From contig CP136063.1 of assembly GCA_032622095.1 (NCBI GenBank), forward strand, positions 61,145,897 to 61,209,896: DNA of 64,000 nt, written 5' to 3'. Positions 37,318-46,839 of the stretch are shown piece after piece. The notes beneath the pieces are model-generated. The model worked only from the letters and a program-made list of their open reading frames with translations. It searched no databases and was not told where the DNA came from. The DNA comes from Siphonodentalium dalli (taxonomy: Eukaryota > Mollusca > Scaphopoda > Gadilida > Siphonodentaliidae). Positions within the stretch are counted from its first letter, which is position 1. Each line of letters starts with the position of its first letter. A program made the translations under genes and the position numbers.

Positions 37318-38060
37318 TTATACAGTATGTAATTCGGCATCCGACACTTCTATACGCCGACAGATGCATCGAAAACGACGTTGATTGCATATGTGGATGC
37401 TCATGTGCACAATCAAATCACCAATATGAGAGAATCCTTTTTGACAAGTATCACACTTGTATGATTTCTCCCCCGTGTGGTTCTTCATGTGTACAGTCAA
37501 ATGACTTATCGCAGTGAATTCTTTCTGACAAATATCACATTTATATGGATTCCCACCAGTGTGGATCCTCATGTGTACAGTCAAATGACTCATCCCAGCG
37601 AATCCTTTCTGACAAATATCACATTTATATGGTTTCTCGCCCGTGTGGATCCTCTTGTGTAGAGTCAAATAACTCATCGTAGCGAATCCTTTCTGACAAC
37701 TATAACACTGATATGGTTTCCCGCCCGTGTGGATCCTCATGTGCGCAGTCAGACTACTCTTCTGTGTGAAACCTTTCAGAAAATATCACACTTATATGGA
37801 TTCTCGCCCATGTGGATTCTCTTGTGAGCAGTCAAATTACTCATCTGAGTGAATCCCTTCTGACAAATATCACACTTATACTTATTTGGTTTCTCTCCCG
37901 TGTGGATCCTCTTTTGTACAGCCAATTGACTCATCTGAGTGACTCCTTTCTGACAAACATCACACTTACATGACTTCTTTCCCGTATGGATCCTCTTTTG
38001 TACAGTTAAATTACCCATCTCAGTGAATCCTTTCTGACAATTATCACATTTAAATGGTTT
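37318..38060 (-). pseudogene. Broken 3' continuation of zinc-finger array A
   Basis: After the in-frame TAG at 38061-38063 the same frame continues with C2H2 fingers to 37776, then shifts by one base near 37785 (the second Cys codon of a finger has lost a G). It resumes as four complete fingers ending at 37318 with a divergent tail, RFRCICRRIEVSDAELHTV. In two fingers the first zinc-binding His is Gln (LTVQKRIH, LAVQKRIH), so they should not fold normally. The TAG replaces the Glu codon of a TGEKP linker. The region reads as array sequence that is no longer translated together with 38061-39155. Stop read-through or an alternative exon cannot be excluded from sequence alone. Confidence 0.7.
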
Positions 38061-39155
38061 CTAACCCTTGTGGATTTCCTGGTGCACAGTCAATTGACTC
38101 ATCCAAGTGAATCCTTTCTGACAAATATCACACTTATATGGTTCCTCACCCGTGTGGATCCTCATGTGCACAATCAGACTACTCATCCAAGTGAATCCTT
38201 TCTGACAAATATCACATTTATATGGTTTCTCCTCTCCCGTATGGATCCTCTTGTGCACAGTCAATTGACTCGTCCGAGTGAATCCTTTCTGACAAATATC
38301 ACATTTATATGGTTTCTCACCCGTGTGGATCCTCATGTGCACAGTCAGACTACTCATATGAGTGAATCGTTTCAGACAAATATCACACTTATATGGATTC
38401 CCACCCGTGTGGATCCCCATGTGTCTAGTCAAATGACTCATCTGGGCGAATCCTTTCTGACAAATATCACACGTATATGGTTTCTCGCCCGTATGGGCCA
38501 TCTTGTGATAAGTCAGACAGCTCATCTGAGTGAATCCTTTCTGACAAATATCACACTTATATGGGTTCTCGCCCGTGTGGATCCTCGTGTGTAGAGTCAA
38601 ATTACTCATGCGAGTGAATCCTTTCTGACAAATATCACACTCAAATGACTTCTCGTCCGTGTGGATCCTCGTGTGCACAGTCAAATCACTCATCCGAATG
38701 AATCCTTTCTGACATATATCACATTTATATGGTTTCTCACCCGTGTGGATCTTCATGTGCACAGTCAGACTACCCATCTGAGTGAATCCTTTCTGACATA
38801 TATCACACTTATATGGATTCCCACCCGTGTGGATCCTCATGTGTACAGTCAAATCACTCATCTTAATGAATCCTTTCTGACATATATCACATTGATATGG
38901 TTTCTCGCCCGTGTGGATCCTCTTGTGTACAGTCAAATTACTCATCCGAGTGAATCCCTTCTGACAAATATCACATTTATATGGTTTCTCTCCCGCGTGG
39001 ATCATCTTGTGTACATTCAAATGACCCACCTGAGTGAATCCTTTCTGACAAATATGACACGGATACGGTTTCTCTCCCGCGTGGATCATCTTGTGTACAT
39101 TCAAATGACTCATCCCAGAGAATCCTTTCTGACAAATATTACATTGATGTGCCAT
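38061..39155 (-). CDS. C2H2 zinc-finger array A, 13 fingers (364 aa)
   Basis: A poly-C2H2 protein that would sit in the nucleus and bind DNA through 13 tandem 28-residue fingers, most joined by TGEKP linkers. Each finger follows C-x2-C-x12-H-x3-H with the frame [18 protein letters not shown]. The ATG at 39153-39155 lies inside what looks like a linker (KETGEMAHQC), so the true start may be upstream and this may be the last exon of a spliced gene. No KRAB, SCAN, BTB or ZAD domain is visible. Fingers differ mainly at helix positions -1 and 3. The frame ends at a TAG that replaces a linker Glu codon, and more fingers follow. Whether it is expressed is unknown. The second copy is at 60518-62378. 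Confidence 0.65.
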   Translation of the reverse strand: MAHQCNICQKGFSGMSHLNVHKMIHAGEKPYPCHICQKGFTQVGHLNVHKMIHAGEKPYKCDICQKGFTRMSNLTVHKRIHTGEKPYQCDICQKGFIKMSDLTVHMRIHTGGNPYKCDICQKGFTQMGSLTVHMKIHTGEKPYKCDICQKGFIRMSDLTVHTRIHTDEKSFECDICQKGFTRMSNLTLHTRIHTGENPYKCDICQKGFTQMSCLTYHKMAHTGEKPYTCDICQKGFAQMSHLTRHMGIHTGGNPYKCDICLKRFTHMSSLTVHMRIHTGEKPYKCDICQKGFTRTSQLTVHKRIHTGEEKPYKCDICQKGFTWMSSLIVHMRIHTGEEPYKCDICQKGFTWMSQLTVHQEIHKG

Positions 39156-39160
39156 CTCTC

Positions 39161-39185
39161 CTGTTTCTTTAATAAAAGAAATAAA
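39161..39185 (-). promoter_or_regulatory. Possible 3' splice acceptor before zinc-finger array A
   Basis: On the minus strand TTTTATTTCTTTTATTAAAG, then AAACAG, precedes the ATG. The pyrimidine-rich tract ending in AG, with an open frame KETGEMAHQC after it, would suit an acceptor of a zinc-finger exon. The same sequence precedes array B near 62384-62408. Weak evidence. Confidence 0.25.
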
Positions 39186-39429
39186 ATCAATATTAATTGA
39201 TAGAATCTTTACCGGGCAGGGATTTCCATCTCTTACGTATTATTTAATACACAGGAAACTATATTATATTTGTTTTTCAAAGAGATAATCCATCTTTAAG
39301 ATTATAAACGCCCATTATTTTACTAGTCTCTTTGGTATAAAACAAAACATCTCTGTTAGTTAGTTTTAGCTCCTGTATCCACAAGAAGGTAAATAGGCAA
39401 GCGATGAGTTATGTCTTCCACAAAAAATA

Positions 39430-39940
39430 CCAGCGTAAAATGATTAGATGACAGTTGGAGAATATGATGTCAATGAGGGTTGCACGGCATTCTGTTATTC
39501 TTGTGGGTTTAGTTATTGTTCGTAGAAACATAAATGACTTCCATCGGTTTGAGACATTCTTATGGCATTATCAGTATTTATGTTCATGTTGCAATCTCCC
39601 ACCAGGAAACATTATTTTTTCTCCTTATATGTATTTAGTTAGTTAGTAATGTTTCAAGTTTTTCAAGAAAGATATTGACGTCAGAATGTGGGCATCCAAG
39701 TTGATTCTTGTTTATATGATCACGGATTTCAATAAATAAGCTTTCAAAGATTTTCATGAATATAGATAAGTCTGATCGAACTTGTGCTTTAATGTTGTCA
39801 TTAACATAAATTCCAACCCACCCCCTTCTCTGTCATTCCTATTGTTTTCATATAAACAGTAACTCAACGTTTTGTCGGTCCATTGGAGAATCAGCTGTCA
39901 GTCATGTTTCAATAACACCTATTAACGAACCAAAGCCGGA
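39430..39940 (-). pseudogene. Decayed LINE endonuclease fragment A
   Basis: Reading the minus strand across frameshifts gives pieces of an APE-type LINE endonuclease: a VGIYVNDN-type stretch, then an IFESIFIEIR-type block, a GD(C)N motif at 39588-39599 where GDFN is expected, and a KPTRI..ATLIDIIFSN-like end. It lies 5' of zinc-finger array A and is matched by the better-readable copy at 63190-63710, so it was duplicated together with the array. No intact frame remains. The 63-aa plus-strand frame here is antisense noise. Confidence 0.5.
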
Positions 39941-40180
39941 CGATTTGGGTCGTATATAGACTATACATGCACATGTATCTGATATTGTGACGTCACCAAT
40001 TATTATCTAATACGACGCTGTTGTTTTGAATTTCGGGAGCGCGAATGTCGCACAGTAGATCGGTGGGCTTGAAGCATTAATGTCGTAATCGGCTGCCAAA
40101 TCAGTCGACCTACAACATTCTCCTATTTATATAAACATCATAAAATAATTTATTTGTGTTTATTTATAGGGGAAAGTAGG
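39941..40180. other. Conserved flank of the zinc-finger duplication (copy A)
   Basis: Nearly identical to 63710-63945. It includes TGACGTCA, CCTATTTATATAAACATC and a pyrimidine-rich TTTGTGTTTATTTATAG. Homology stops just after AAAGTAGG (about 40178), which marks one boundary of the duplicated block. Copy B has an extra 13 bases (about 63855). Confidence 0.6.
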
Positions 40181-40210
40181 GCTGAAATGGTCATTGTCAC
40201 CCCATTTCGT

Positions 40211-40292
40211 TCAGTTGGGTACCCAGCTTCTTAAAACTTTCAGTTGGGTACCCAGCTTTTATAAAATTTACATTTGGGTACCCAGCATTATG
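40211..40292 (+). repeat. Three tandem TTGGGTACCCAGC units
   Basis: Three units of about 30 bp, each containing the palindrome GGGTACCC, at about 40215, 40244 and 40275. Confidence 0.75.
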
Positions 40293-40383
40293 GGCAGTCG
40301 ATCTGCAGTACCTATGTCATATGCATGCAATTCTTCGCTATTATTTTCAAGCATCGTGACAAATATACATCATGATTAATGCT

Positions 40384-40573
40384 CTATATCGCAATACGGT
40401 CTCATCCGAATGGTCGGTTCTAAAAATAGTAACATAAACGGGCCCGATTTAATATTCCAAATAAAATCAATATTGATTAATAGAAGCTTTTCCGGACATA
40501 TGTCTTCAGTTCATATCTATTATTTTATACACACGAAACTATTTAAAATTTGTTATTTAAAGAGATAATCCAT
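40384..40573 (+). repeat. Dispersed block matched by 62797-62996
   Basis: Shares TATATCGCAATACGGTCTCA, CATCCGAATGGTCGGTTCTA, GGGCCCGATTTAATATTC and AAAGAGATAATCCATCTTTA with 62797-62996. In copy B this block lies between the array and the LINE fragment; here it lies beyond the duplication, so the order was rearranged. Confidence 0.7.
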
Positions 40574-40709
40574 CTTTAATAAGAAAAACTAGAGCTCCAG
40601 GACTGAGACACCAAAGCTCCAGTAATTAGACACCATTTTTTGGATAGGGATGCTGATAATATGAAAATAGGGTTTTTACCCCCCGATTTAAGTCAATAAG
40701 TAAACCATA

Positions 40710-40919
40710 CAGTAATGCTCTAATTAATCGACTCCTTAACCACAGCAGAATTATAAATAACTTTTCAGGATTTAGTCGGAAATATGGCTTGTTGCCATTC
40801 ATCGGAAAGCTCTCGAGAGCTTTTCGATGAATGGCAACAAGCCATATTTCCGACTAAATCCTGAAAAGTTACCCATAATTCTGCTGTGGTTAAGAAGTCG
40901 ATTAATTAGAGCATTACTG
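40710..40919. mobile_element. Palindromic TA-flanked MITE, copy 3 (full-length 210 bp)
   Basis: The two 105-base arms meet at AGCTCTCGAGAGCT with no loop. Termini are CAGTAATGCTCTAATTAATC and its inverse, flanked by TA (40708-40709 and 40920-40921). The arms differ at only a few positions, so this is the best reference copy in the window. Likely Tc1/mariner-mobilised (inferred from CAGT ends and TA). No coding capacity. Confidence 0.85.
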
Positions 40920-41228
40920 TATGAGGTAAGAAAGCCCTCATGCAGTGACACCGCATGCATGTATAGGATATTACCATAGTAAAGGATAAAATCTGTGCAA
41001 AAATACATTGAAAACATCATACAAAAAATTACTAGAGTTCCGGGAAGGCGACATCAATTCTTCGGATAGAGGGATGCTGATAATATATGTAACTAGGAAT
41101 TCTCCTTGTTGAACACATACTCACAGTTGACTGTTCAGTACAGGTCAATATAAGCCCAATGCTCATCTTGTGTTGCTAGGTGATACACCAGGTCATGCTA
41201 ATAGTTTATGGGTAGGTTACATAGTCAC

Positions 41229-41359
41229 AATTACGCTTAAGCGCAATTGATTGCGCTTAAGCGCAAATTAATTGCGCTTAAGCGTATTTAATTACGCTTA
41301 AGCGCAAATGCCCTATTTGCGCTTAAGCACAATATGTGGTATTTGCGCTTAAGCGCAAT
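41229..41359. repeat. Palindromic TTGCGCTTAAGCGCAA minisatellite
   Basis: About six copies of the perfect 16-bp palindrome TTGCGCTTAAGCGCAA or one-base variants. It ends in AAATGTGAATTTGGACTCCC, nearly the same flank as the array at 5942-6262. The two loci are therefore copies of one mobile or duplicated unit whose core has drifted (TGAA versus TTAA). Confidence 0.75.
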
Positions 41360-41606
41360 TCATTATTAAATGTGAATTTGGACTCCCATACATATGGTCA
41401 CAAGGATAACCCCTATCTCACATATAAATGCATAACTCACACATTGGTGTGTGTATATACGCCATACAAGAACGATGAAATAGTAACAAAAAGATTACAA
41501 ATAGCCATAATTATTCATAGACAATAAGTCCCAAAACCACAGGCCTTCAAAACAGTGAGTATAAGTAATTAAAATATTTTTATTTATTAATATTTAGCTT
41601 TATTAA

Positions 41607-41958
41607 ACTTAGTATAAGAATACAAAGGTAAGCATCAAGCAGCCATATTCCTCTCCCCGCAACTGCAAACTGGCCATTTTACAGTGTATAAGTCCTGTGT
41701 CCATTTCAATTCTTAACAGGACATAGCTAACTGACCACAGGAAGTGATCACTGGGCATGACAATTGTCAACATTTATAATTCTTTGTAAATTCTTTGAAC
41801 TGGCCAGTACATGTACATTGTGTCCACACACCACTCCCTGTCAACAATGGGAAGTGTTGAAATGGACACAGAACTTATACACTGTAAAATGGCCATTTGC
41901 AGTAGCAGGGAGGGGAATATGGCTGTTTGATGCTTACCTTTGTCTTCTTATACTAAGT
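41607..41958. mobile_element. MITE with about 105-bp inverted repeats
   Basis: ACTTAGTATAAGAATACAAA at the left is mirrored by TTGTCTTCTTATACTAAGT at the right. The arms stay similar for about 105 bp (GGTAAGCATCAA/TTGATGCTTACC-type match, ACTGGCCATTTTACAGTGTA/ATACACTGTAAAATGGCCA). The middle 140 bp is unique. No open frame covers both arms. Confidence 0.75.
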
Positions 41959-42157
41959 TATAGGTAAATCTTAATGGGGACTGGACTCCTCGCCGGAAGT
42001 ACATTTCGCCGGAATGGACATTTCGCCGAAAGTCATTTTCGACGGAGTGACAGTTCGCCGGAATATTATAATCCCGTAATTAGTCATTAGTGAAGACTGA
42101 TTGACATAGGTATTATAATCCTGCGATGACAGTAATCATATGAAACAAACTTCGGGC

Positions 42158-42345
42158 TTCCTTCCTCGCACGTGTGATTATTACCATCATTTGTGTTTTA
42201 CCGACAATACTGTTACCTGAGGTGTGTTCATATTACATATTACAATTCACCCGAAGCCATTCTTCCTTCCTGGCATGTGTGATTATTACCATAAATTGTG
42301 TTTTACCGACAATACTGTTACCTGAGGTGTGTTCATATTACAATT
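42158..42345 (+). repeat. Two-copy tandem repeat, period 105 bp
   Basis: GTGTGATTATTACCAT.A.TT, GTGTTTTACCGACAATACTG and TTACCTGAGGTGTGTTCATA each occur twice, 105 bases apart. This lies inside the outer element. Confidence 0.8.
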
Positions 42346-44091
42346 CATTAATTGAGACCTGCTATTTAATTATGATATATAAAAAGCTGTGTATAGGCCT
42401 ATAGATAAATATCTTTACCATTATTATTTATAATTACTTTATTTATTCAAGATAGGTCAGTTGTATAATATTATTTATTAACTCCAAAATACAATATATC
42501 TGATTCCAAAATATATACCTTATCGATGAAAGGTACGATAAACACCAACTTGATATAAGTGAAGATTTATTTATTCCATGCATGTTCACCAGAAGGCCAG
42601 CACAGTAAAGAAAGAACGCGCAATTCACGAGCTGTTTGATAAACTGAAAACGAAGTCAATGAAACCAAATGAGTTCCTTTGTGCACTGGCTGAATTACAT
42701 TGCTATGCATCTTTCTTGATACACATGTATGTCATATTTGGTTCACTTCACTGTTATTATGATTATTTATATATGTTTTAGTTCACTGTGTTTTTATTTC
42801 CATATTATATGACTAATAAAATAAATGAGTATATAGTTTAATTATATTTTGTTATATTTGTCCAAATTGTCCCACAATACACCTACATATAACAGGTCAG
42901 GGAGAACCCAAAATCGATGTACTAAACCTCGATTTGTCTTAAAAACCTCGATCGAGGTTCCTCAGATATTATGCAATTCCATACTAATTGCCTATTGTTT
43001 TGTTGACACCCAACGGGACCCTCGACATTAGGTAATGTGATTTCGAGGTAGTGCTGGACATCGTATACAACGGATCAACCGCTCATTATCTCTTCTCGAT
43101 TTTAATTACAGCTAATTAATCTACATGTGGGTCACGCATATATTGGTAAACATCGAGGTTCAAACCTGAATATTCAGTTATTTCAGTCGCGATCGCTAAA
43201 AATCTTTCCCGCATTTAAAAGCAAATGTGTTAATCTTGAAAATGACCATGTCTCGTTTTGTGATCGCTAAACGAGAACTCTACTCACGATCTTTAAACAA
43301 AAACGTAATGCTTGTAATCAACAACCCCTGACCTTTGTTGTAAACGCCTACATTAATACATTATGGAAGCCCAATGGATCAAAAATGTTTGGCGATATTT
43401 TCTCAATTTCTGCGTTCAGATGTGAACTGTCATTACATTGCAAAGATTAATGTGGTTTCTTTTACCAAGAACGGATTAAAATGACGGAAACAGAAAATGC
43501 GAGAGTTTCGCCCACATTTGACTGTAAACTAGTCGGGCCTACAGGTGATAAATACTAAATGGGTGAGTGAGTACTCAGCCTATATATATGTTGTCTTTAC
43601 TGATTAAACACCTTGAAAATAAGAGTTTAATGGGATGTTCATGGATCATGTTGGTTGGAAATGGGTTGTATGCCTATATTAATGCACACGATCAATCTGT
43701 ATGCCCTTGTTTCCGTGGCACTGGCTGATTGCACTGCATGAGTTCTTGTCGCGTATAATTGCATATATATTTAAGCTAAGGCACTCAAAATTAAAATGGC
43801 GTTTATCGTCGATTGTTTTTTTTAACTTGGTTGATGTGTTCGTGATATGCTAGCAAATTGGTAGGTCGAAAGACCAATAGGAAGATGCAGTCGATCTGTA
43901 GAGGATGATACCATTATGAAATAGCTAGGGTAGTTGTTTTTTTTTTGGTCCAACGTATAGTTCACCATGGGTAAAGTTACACATTTAGCACCAACAGAAA
44001 CTGTATACAGCTGATATACGCAAATTAAATTGGATATAATTTTAGAATTTTGATTCAATCATACAATGATAGTTCCCATGTATGGATGCGT

Positions 44092-46030
44092 TTGCATGGC
44101 CCTTGACTGGCCCAACGTATTCCTCCCAACCATTGGAAATATAACGTTGGCCCAACTATGTGCCAACGTGAACATGCCAATGGAATTATCTACAGTAAAT
44201 TGGCTGGGTTGGCCCTTGGTTGGCCTCAGGCTTGTCAAAGTACCACCGGTACCAAGGTAGTCGGTACCGGTACCGGTACTGCGTTGGAACCGCGAACCGG
44301 TACCGGTACTGGTGTTGTATTGTTTATTCCACTACATATCACACATTTAAAAGAGTATATTCTAATGTGGTAATTACTGGTAATGTATGGCACTTTGTGC
44401 CAGTTTTTGGTGATTGTTGTGGATGACAAATACAACCATGTCAGACTAGATCATAATGCACGTATGCCACAGCAGCCACACATAAATGTGTGACATACAT
44501 GCATTAGTATAGTCTGAAATAGTTGGATTTATCACCCACAACAATCACCTAAAATGTGCCATAATTTAGGCAGCCTGCATGATAGGTGTTAGAACGTTTA
44601 TGTTTAGGGCTTCAGGCGCTCAAATACGTATACATCGGAAAGATGGGTATATATGCCTATATATATGGTGAATGACAATTTAAACTGAAATAAAGTTTAT
44701 GTACCTGCAAGGCTGCAATCCTCAGATGTAAGTTATAATGTAACACACATTGAGTCAATGACACATATGTACATTGTTGAATAAAATGATAACAGCTTCA
44801 AGACTCGGCATCCGCCGCCGCGTGCTTGATCCGTTGACACATAGTAGCATACCATAATTGTATGCAAGCGACAGTTGCGGCACACTTAAAAGAGCAAAGT
44901 TCCTTCAATTGTAATCGATCTATACTAATCTATTTACTGTTTTGGCGAGTACCGAGAACCGTCGGTACTGAGTATCAGAACCGGTACCGTTGAAACGGCC
45001 AAGTACCGCCGGTGCCGGTACTGGTATACCAATTGACTCGTGACAAGCCTGGTTGGCCCAACGTATTCCTCCCAACCGTTGAAATTATAACGTTGGGCCA
45101 ACGCCAGCATGAAAATGGAATTTACTGTGCACACCACATTGGTTGGGTTTACATTATTGGCATTTGGTTGACCCAAATTAAGGTATTCCTCCCATGCAAC
45201 AGTTAGAATTATAACGTTGGTCCAATGTTGGGTCAACGCTAACAGCTTCATTGCAGTCCAATTACATATAGCGCACATAGGGCCTACATGATTGTGATAT
45301 ATATCTCAACGAACTTTCTGTTCCGTAAACACACGTACAATCATTGCTGATACAATATATCATACGATATGTCATAAAATACGTTGGATGGTGTCGGTTG
45401 GAATAATGTTGGCCCAACGTAATGCCAACGTAGAAAGCTCTGACGTGAGACTCTACGCGCGTGCACAACGGATCAGGTGTGCTTTTCTTATTGCGCGTTT
45501 TGTTCTGGGTTTCGTCCAGTGCTGCTGCTGGTATGGATTTTAGCAAATAAAGGATTCAGTTTCTTTAATTTGGAATTCAAGGATTTGTTCGTTCTTGAGG
45601 TGCCACCATCAGTCATCGGGTCGCTATCCGAAGTAGGTTTACGTTTGTGAGAAACTATACTCTTTTGTGTAAAATTAATTAATTATTTTCCCAATATTTT
45701 TCTCGGAATCACAAAGTTCTGAATGTTTGCACGGTGTACATTGACATGCATAGTAGTTTCTCACAAACTTGCATCAGGTAGTGGTAACTGAATTATGAAT
45801 GGATTATTGGATGCCAAATAAAAAACAAATTCCCCAACGTTATGCCAACCAATTTGTTTGAGTTCCCAATGTTGTCCCTCCGTTGGTTCAACGTTATGCC
45901 AGCCAAAGGGTTTAGTTTCGAACGTTGGGCCAACGTTATGCCAACCATGTGGTCTGGGTATCAACGTTGGCCCGACGTTGGGCCAACGCTCTGTATATGT
46001 CGTCCAACGTAGGCCCAACGTAACGTTGAA
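44092..46030. repeat. GGCCCAACGTT / GGTACC repeat clusters inside the nested element
   Basis: Palindromic CCAACGTT/AACGTTGG units cluster at 44110-44215, 45050-45240, 45405-45430 and 45836-46030. GGTACCGGTACC runs occur at 44250-44315 and, in inverted context, at 44955-45030. Both GGTACC blocks neighbour a GGCTTGTC / GACAAGCC piece, so 44100-44315 and 44945-45240 appear as diverged inverted copies. Confidence 0.65.
44386..44563. repeat. Imperfect 178-bp hairpin
   Basis: TATGGCAC..TTTTGGTGATTG then TTGTGGATGA is mirrored by TCACCCACAACAATCACCTA then AAATGTGCCATA. Pairing continues inward (CAGACTA..CATAATGCACGTATG with CATACATGCATTAGTATAGT) and ends in CACACATAAATGTGTG. It resembles a small MITE nested in the larger element. 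Confidence 0.7.
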
Positions 46031-46839
46031 CAAATGAGCAAAATTACGTTGTTAAACTGATCAACTCGAGACATCTATTGGTCCGGATACTTCGACTAGC
46101 GGAGGCCAATTTCACACGGATCTCTGTTGTCTGTTTGAATCACAGTGGCCTAACTTAACTGCTAAACAATATATTGTTTATGACACGATTTTGTTTCCAT
46201 ACTTTTTAGTTATTTCTGTGCTATTTTAGGGTACACGCTTCCGATAACATTTAGCCATACCAGACAGTGTATTCGACCTTCCTGTTTAATTGTAGACAAC
46301 CAATCAAACGTCATTTGTTATAGCAATTCAAGATTAACACATTTGCTTTTAAATGCGGGAAAGATTTTTAACGATCGCGACTGAAATAACTGAATATTCA
46401 GGTTTGAACCTCGATGTTTACCAATATATGCGTGACCCACATGTAGATTAATTAGCTGTAATTAAAATCGAGGAGAGATAATGAGCGGTTGATCCGTCGT
46501 ATACGATGTCCAGCACTACCTCGAAATCACATTACCTAATGTCGAGGGTCCCGTTGGGTGTCAACAAAACAATAGGCAATTAGTATGGAATTGCATAATA
46601 TCTGAGGAACCTCGATCGAGGTTTTTAAGACAAATCGAGGTTTAGTACATCGATTTTGGGTTCTCCCTGACCTGTATAAGTAAAAGTCCTATATCTCGGC
46701 GACATGTCTTAAATTACGGCGAATAGTCCCAACCTTCGGCGAAGTTGTCGTCAGTTTCCGGCGAACTGTCCAAAATCTCGGCGAAGTGTCCTGAAAATTG
46801 TTCCGGCGAAATATACTTCCGGCGAGCAGTCTAGTATTC

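Larger units (their letters stand above)
42893..46674. mobile_element. DNA transposon-like element, 348-bp inverted ends, 5-bp target duplication
   Basis: The left arm (42893-43240) and right arm (46327-46674) are inverted copies of 348 bp with about three differences. Termini are CAGGTCAGGG...CCCTGACCTG. Both sides carry TATAA (42888-42892 and 46675-46679), a perfect 5-bp duplication. The arms hold several CCTCGA/TCGAGG motifs, including a CCTCGATCGAGG palindrome. The inner 3.1 kb holds AACGTTGG-type repeats, GGTACC repeats and a hairpin (44386-44563), but no transposase frame. The near-identity of the arms implies recent activity. The superfamily is not clear: a 5-bp duplication is unusual outside Transib, and these ends do not look like Transib. 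Confidence 0.8.
41984..46831. mobile_element. Outer element with CGCCGG-rich ends, split by a nested insertion
   Basis: GACTCCTCGCCGGAAGTACA then TTTCGCCGGAA at the left is mirrored at the right by TTCCGGCGAAATATACTTCC then GGCGAGCAGTC. At both ends TTCGCCGG-like motifs repeat every 16-24 bp (about five on the left to 42052, about seven on the right from 46697). Without the nested element (42893-46679) the outer element would be about 1.06 kb. Regularly spaced subterminal motifs suggest protein-binding sites for an unknown transposase. No target duplication is evident. Confidence 0.6.

Noticed and set aside
37477-39200. Plus-strand frames rich in [12 protein letters not shown] across array A (and 60127-62423 across array B)
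   Set aside because: They are antisense translations of the C2H2 repeat unit, in phase because the unit is 84 bp.
39961-40180. CCTATTTATATAAAC as a TATA promoter for the zinc-finger genes
   Set aside because: It is an AT-rich match in a region duplicated along with LINE debris, with no transcript evidence and poor placement relative to the array start.
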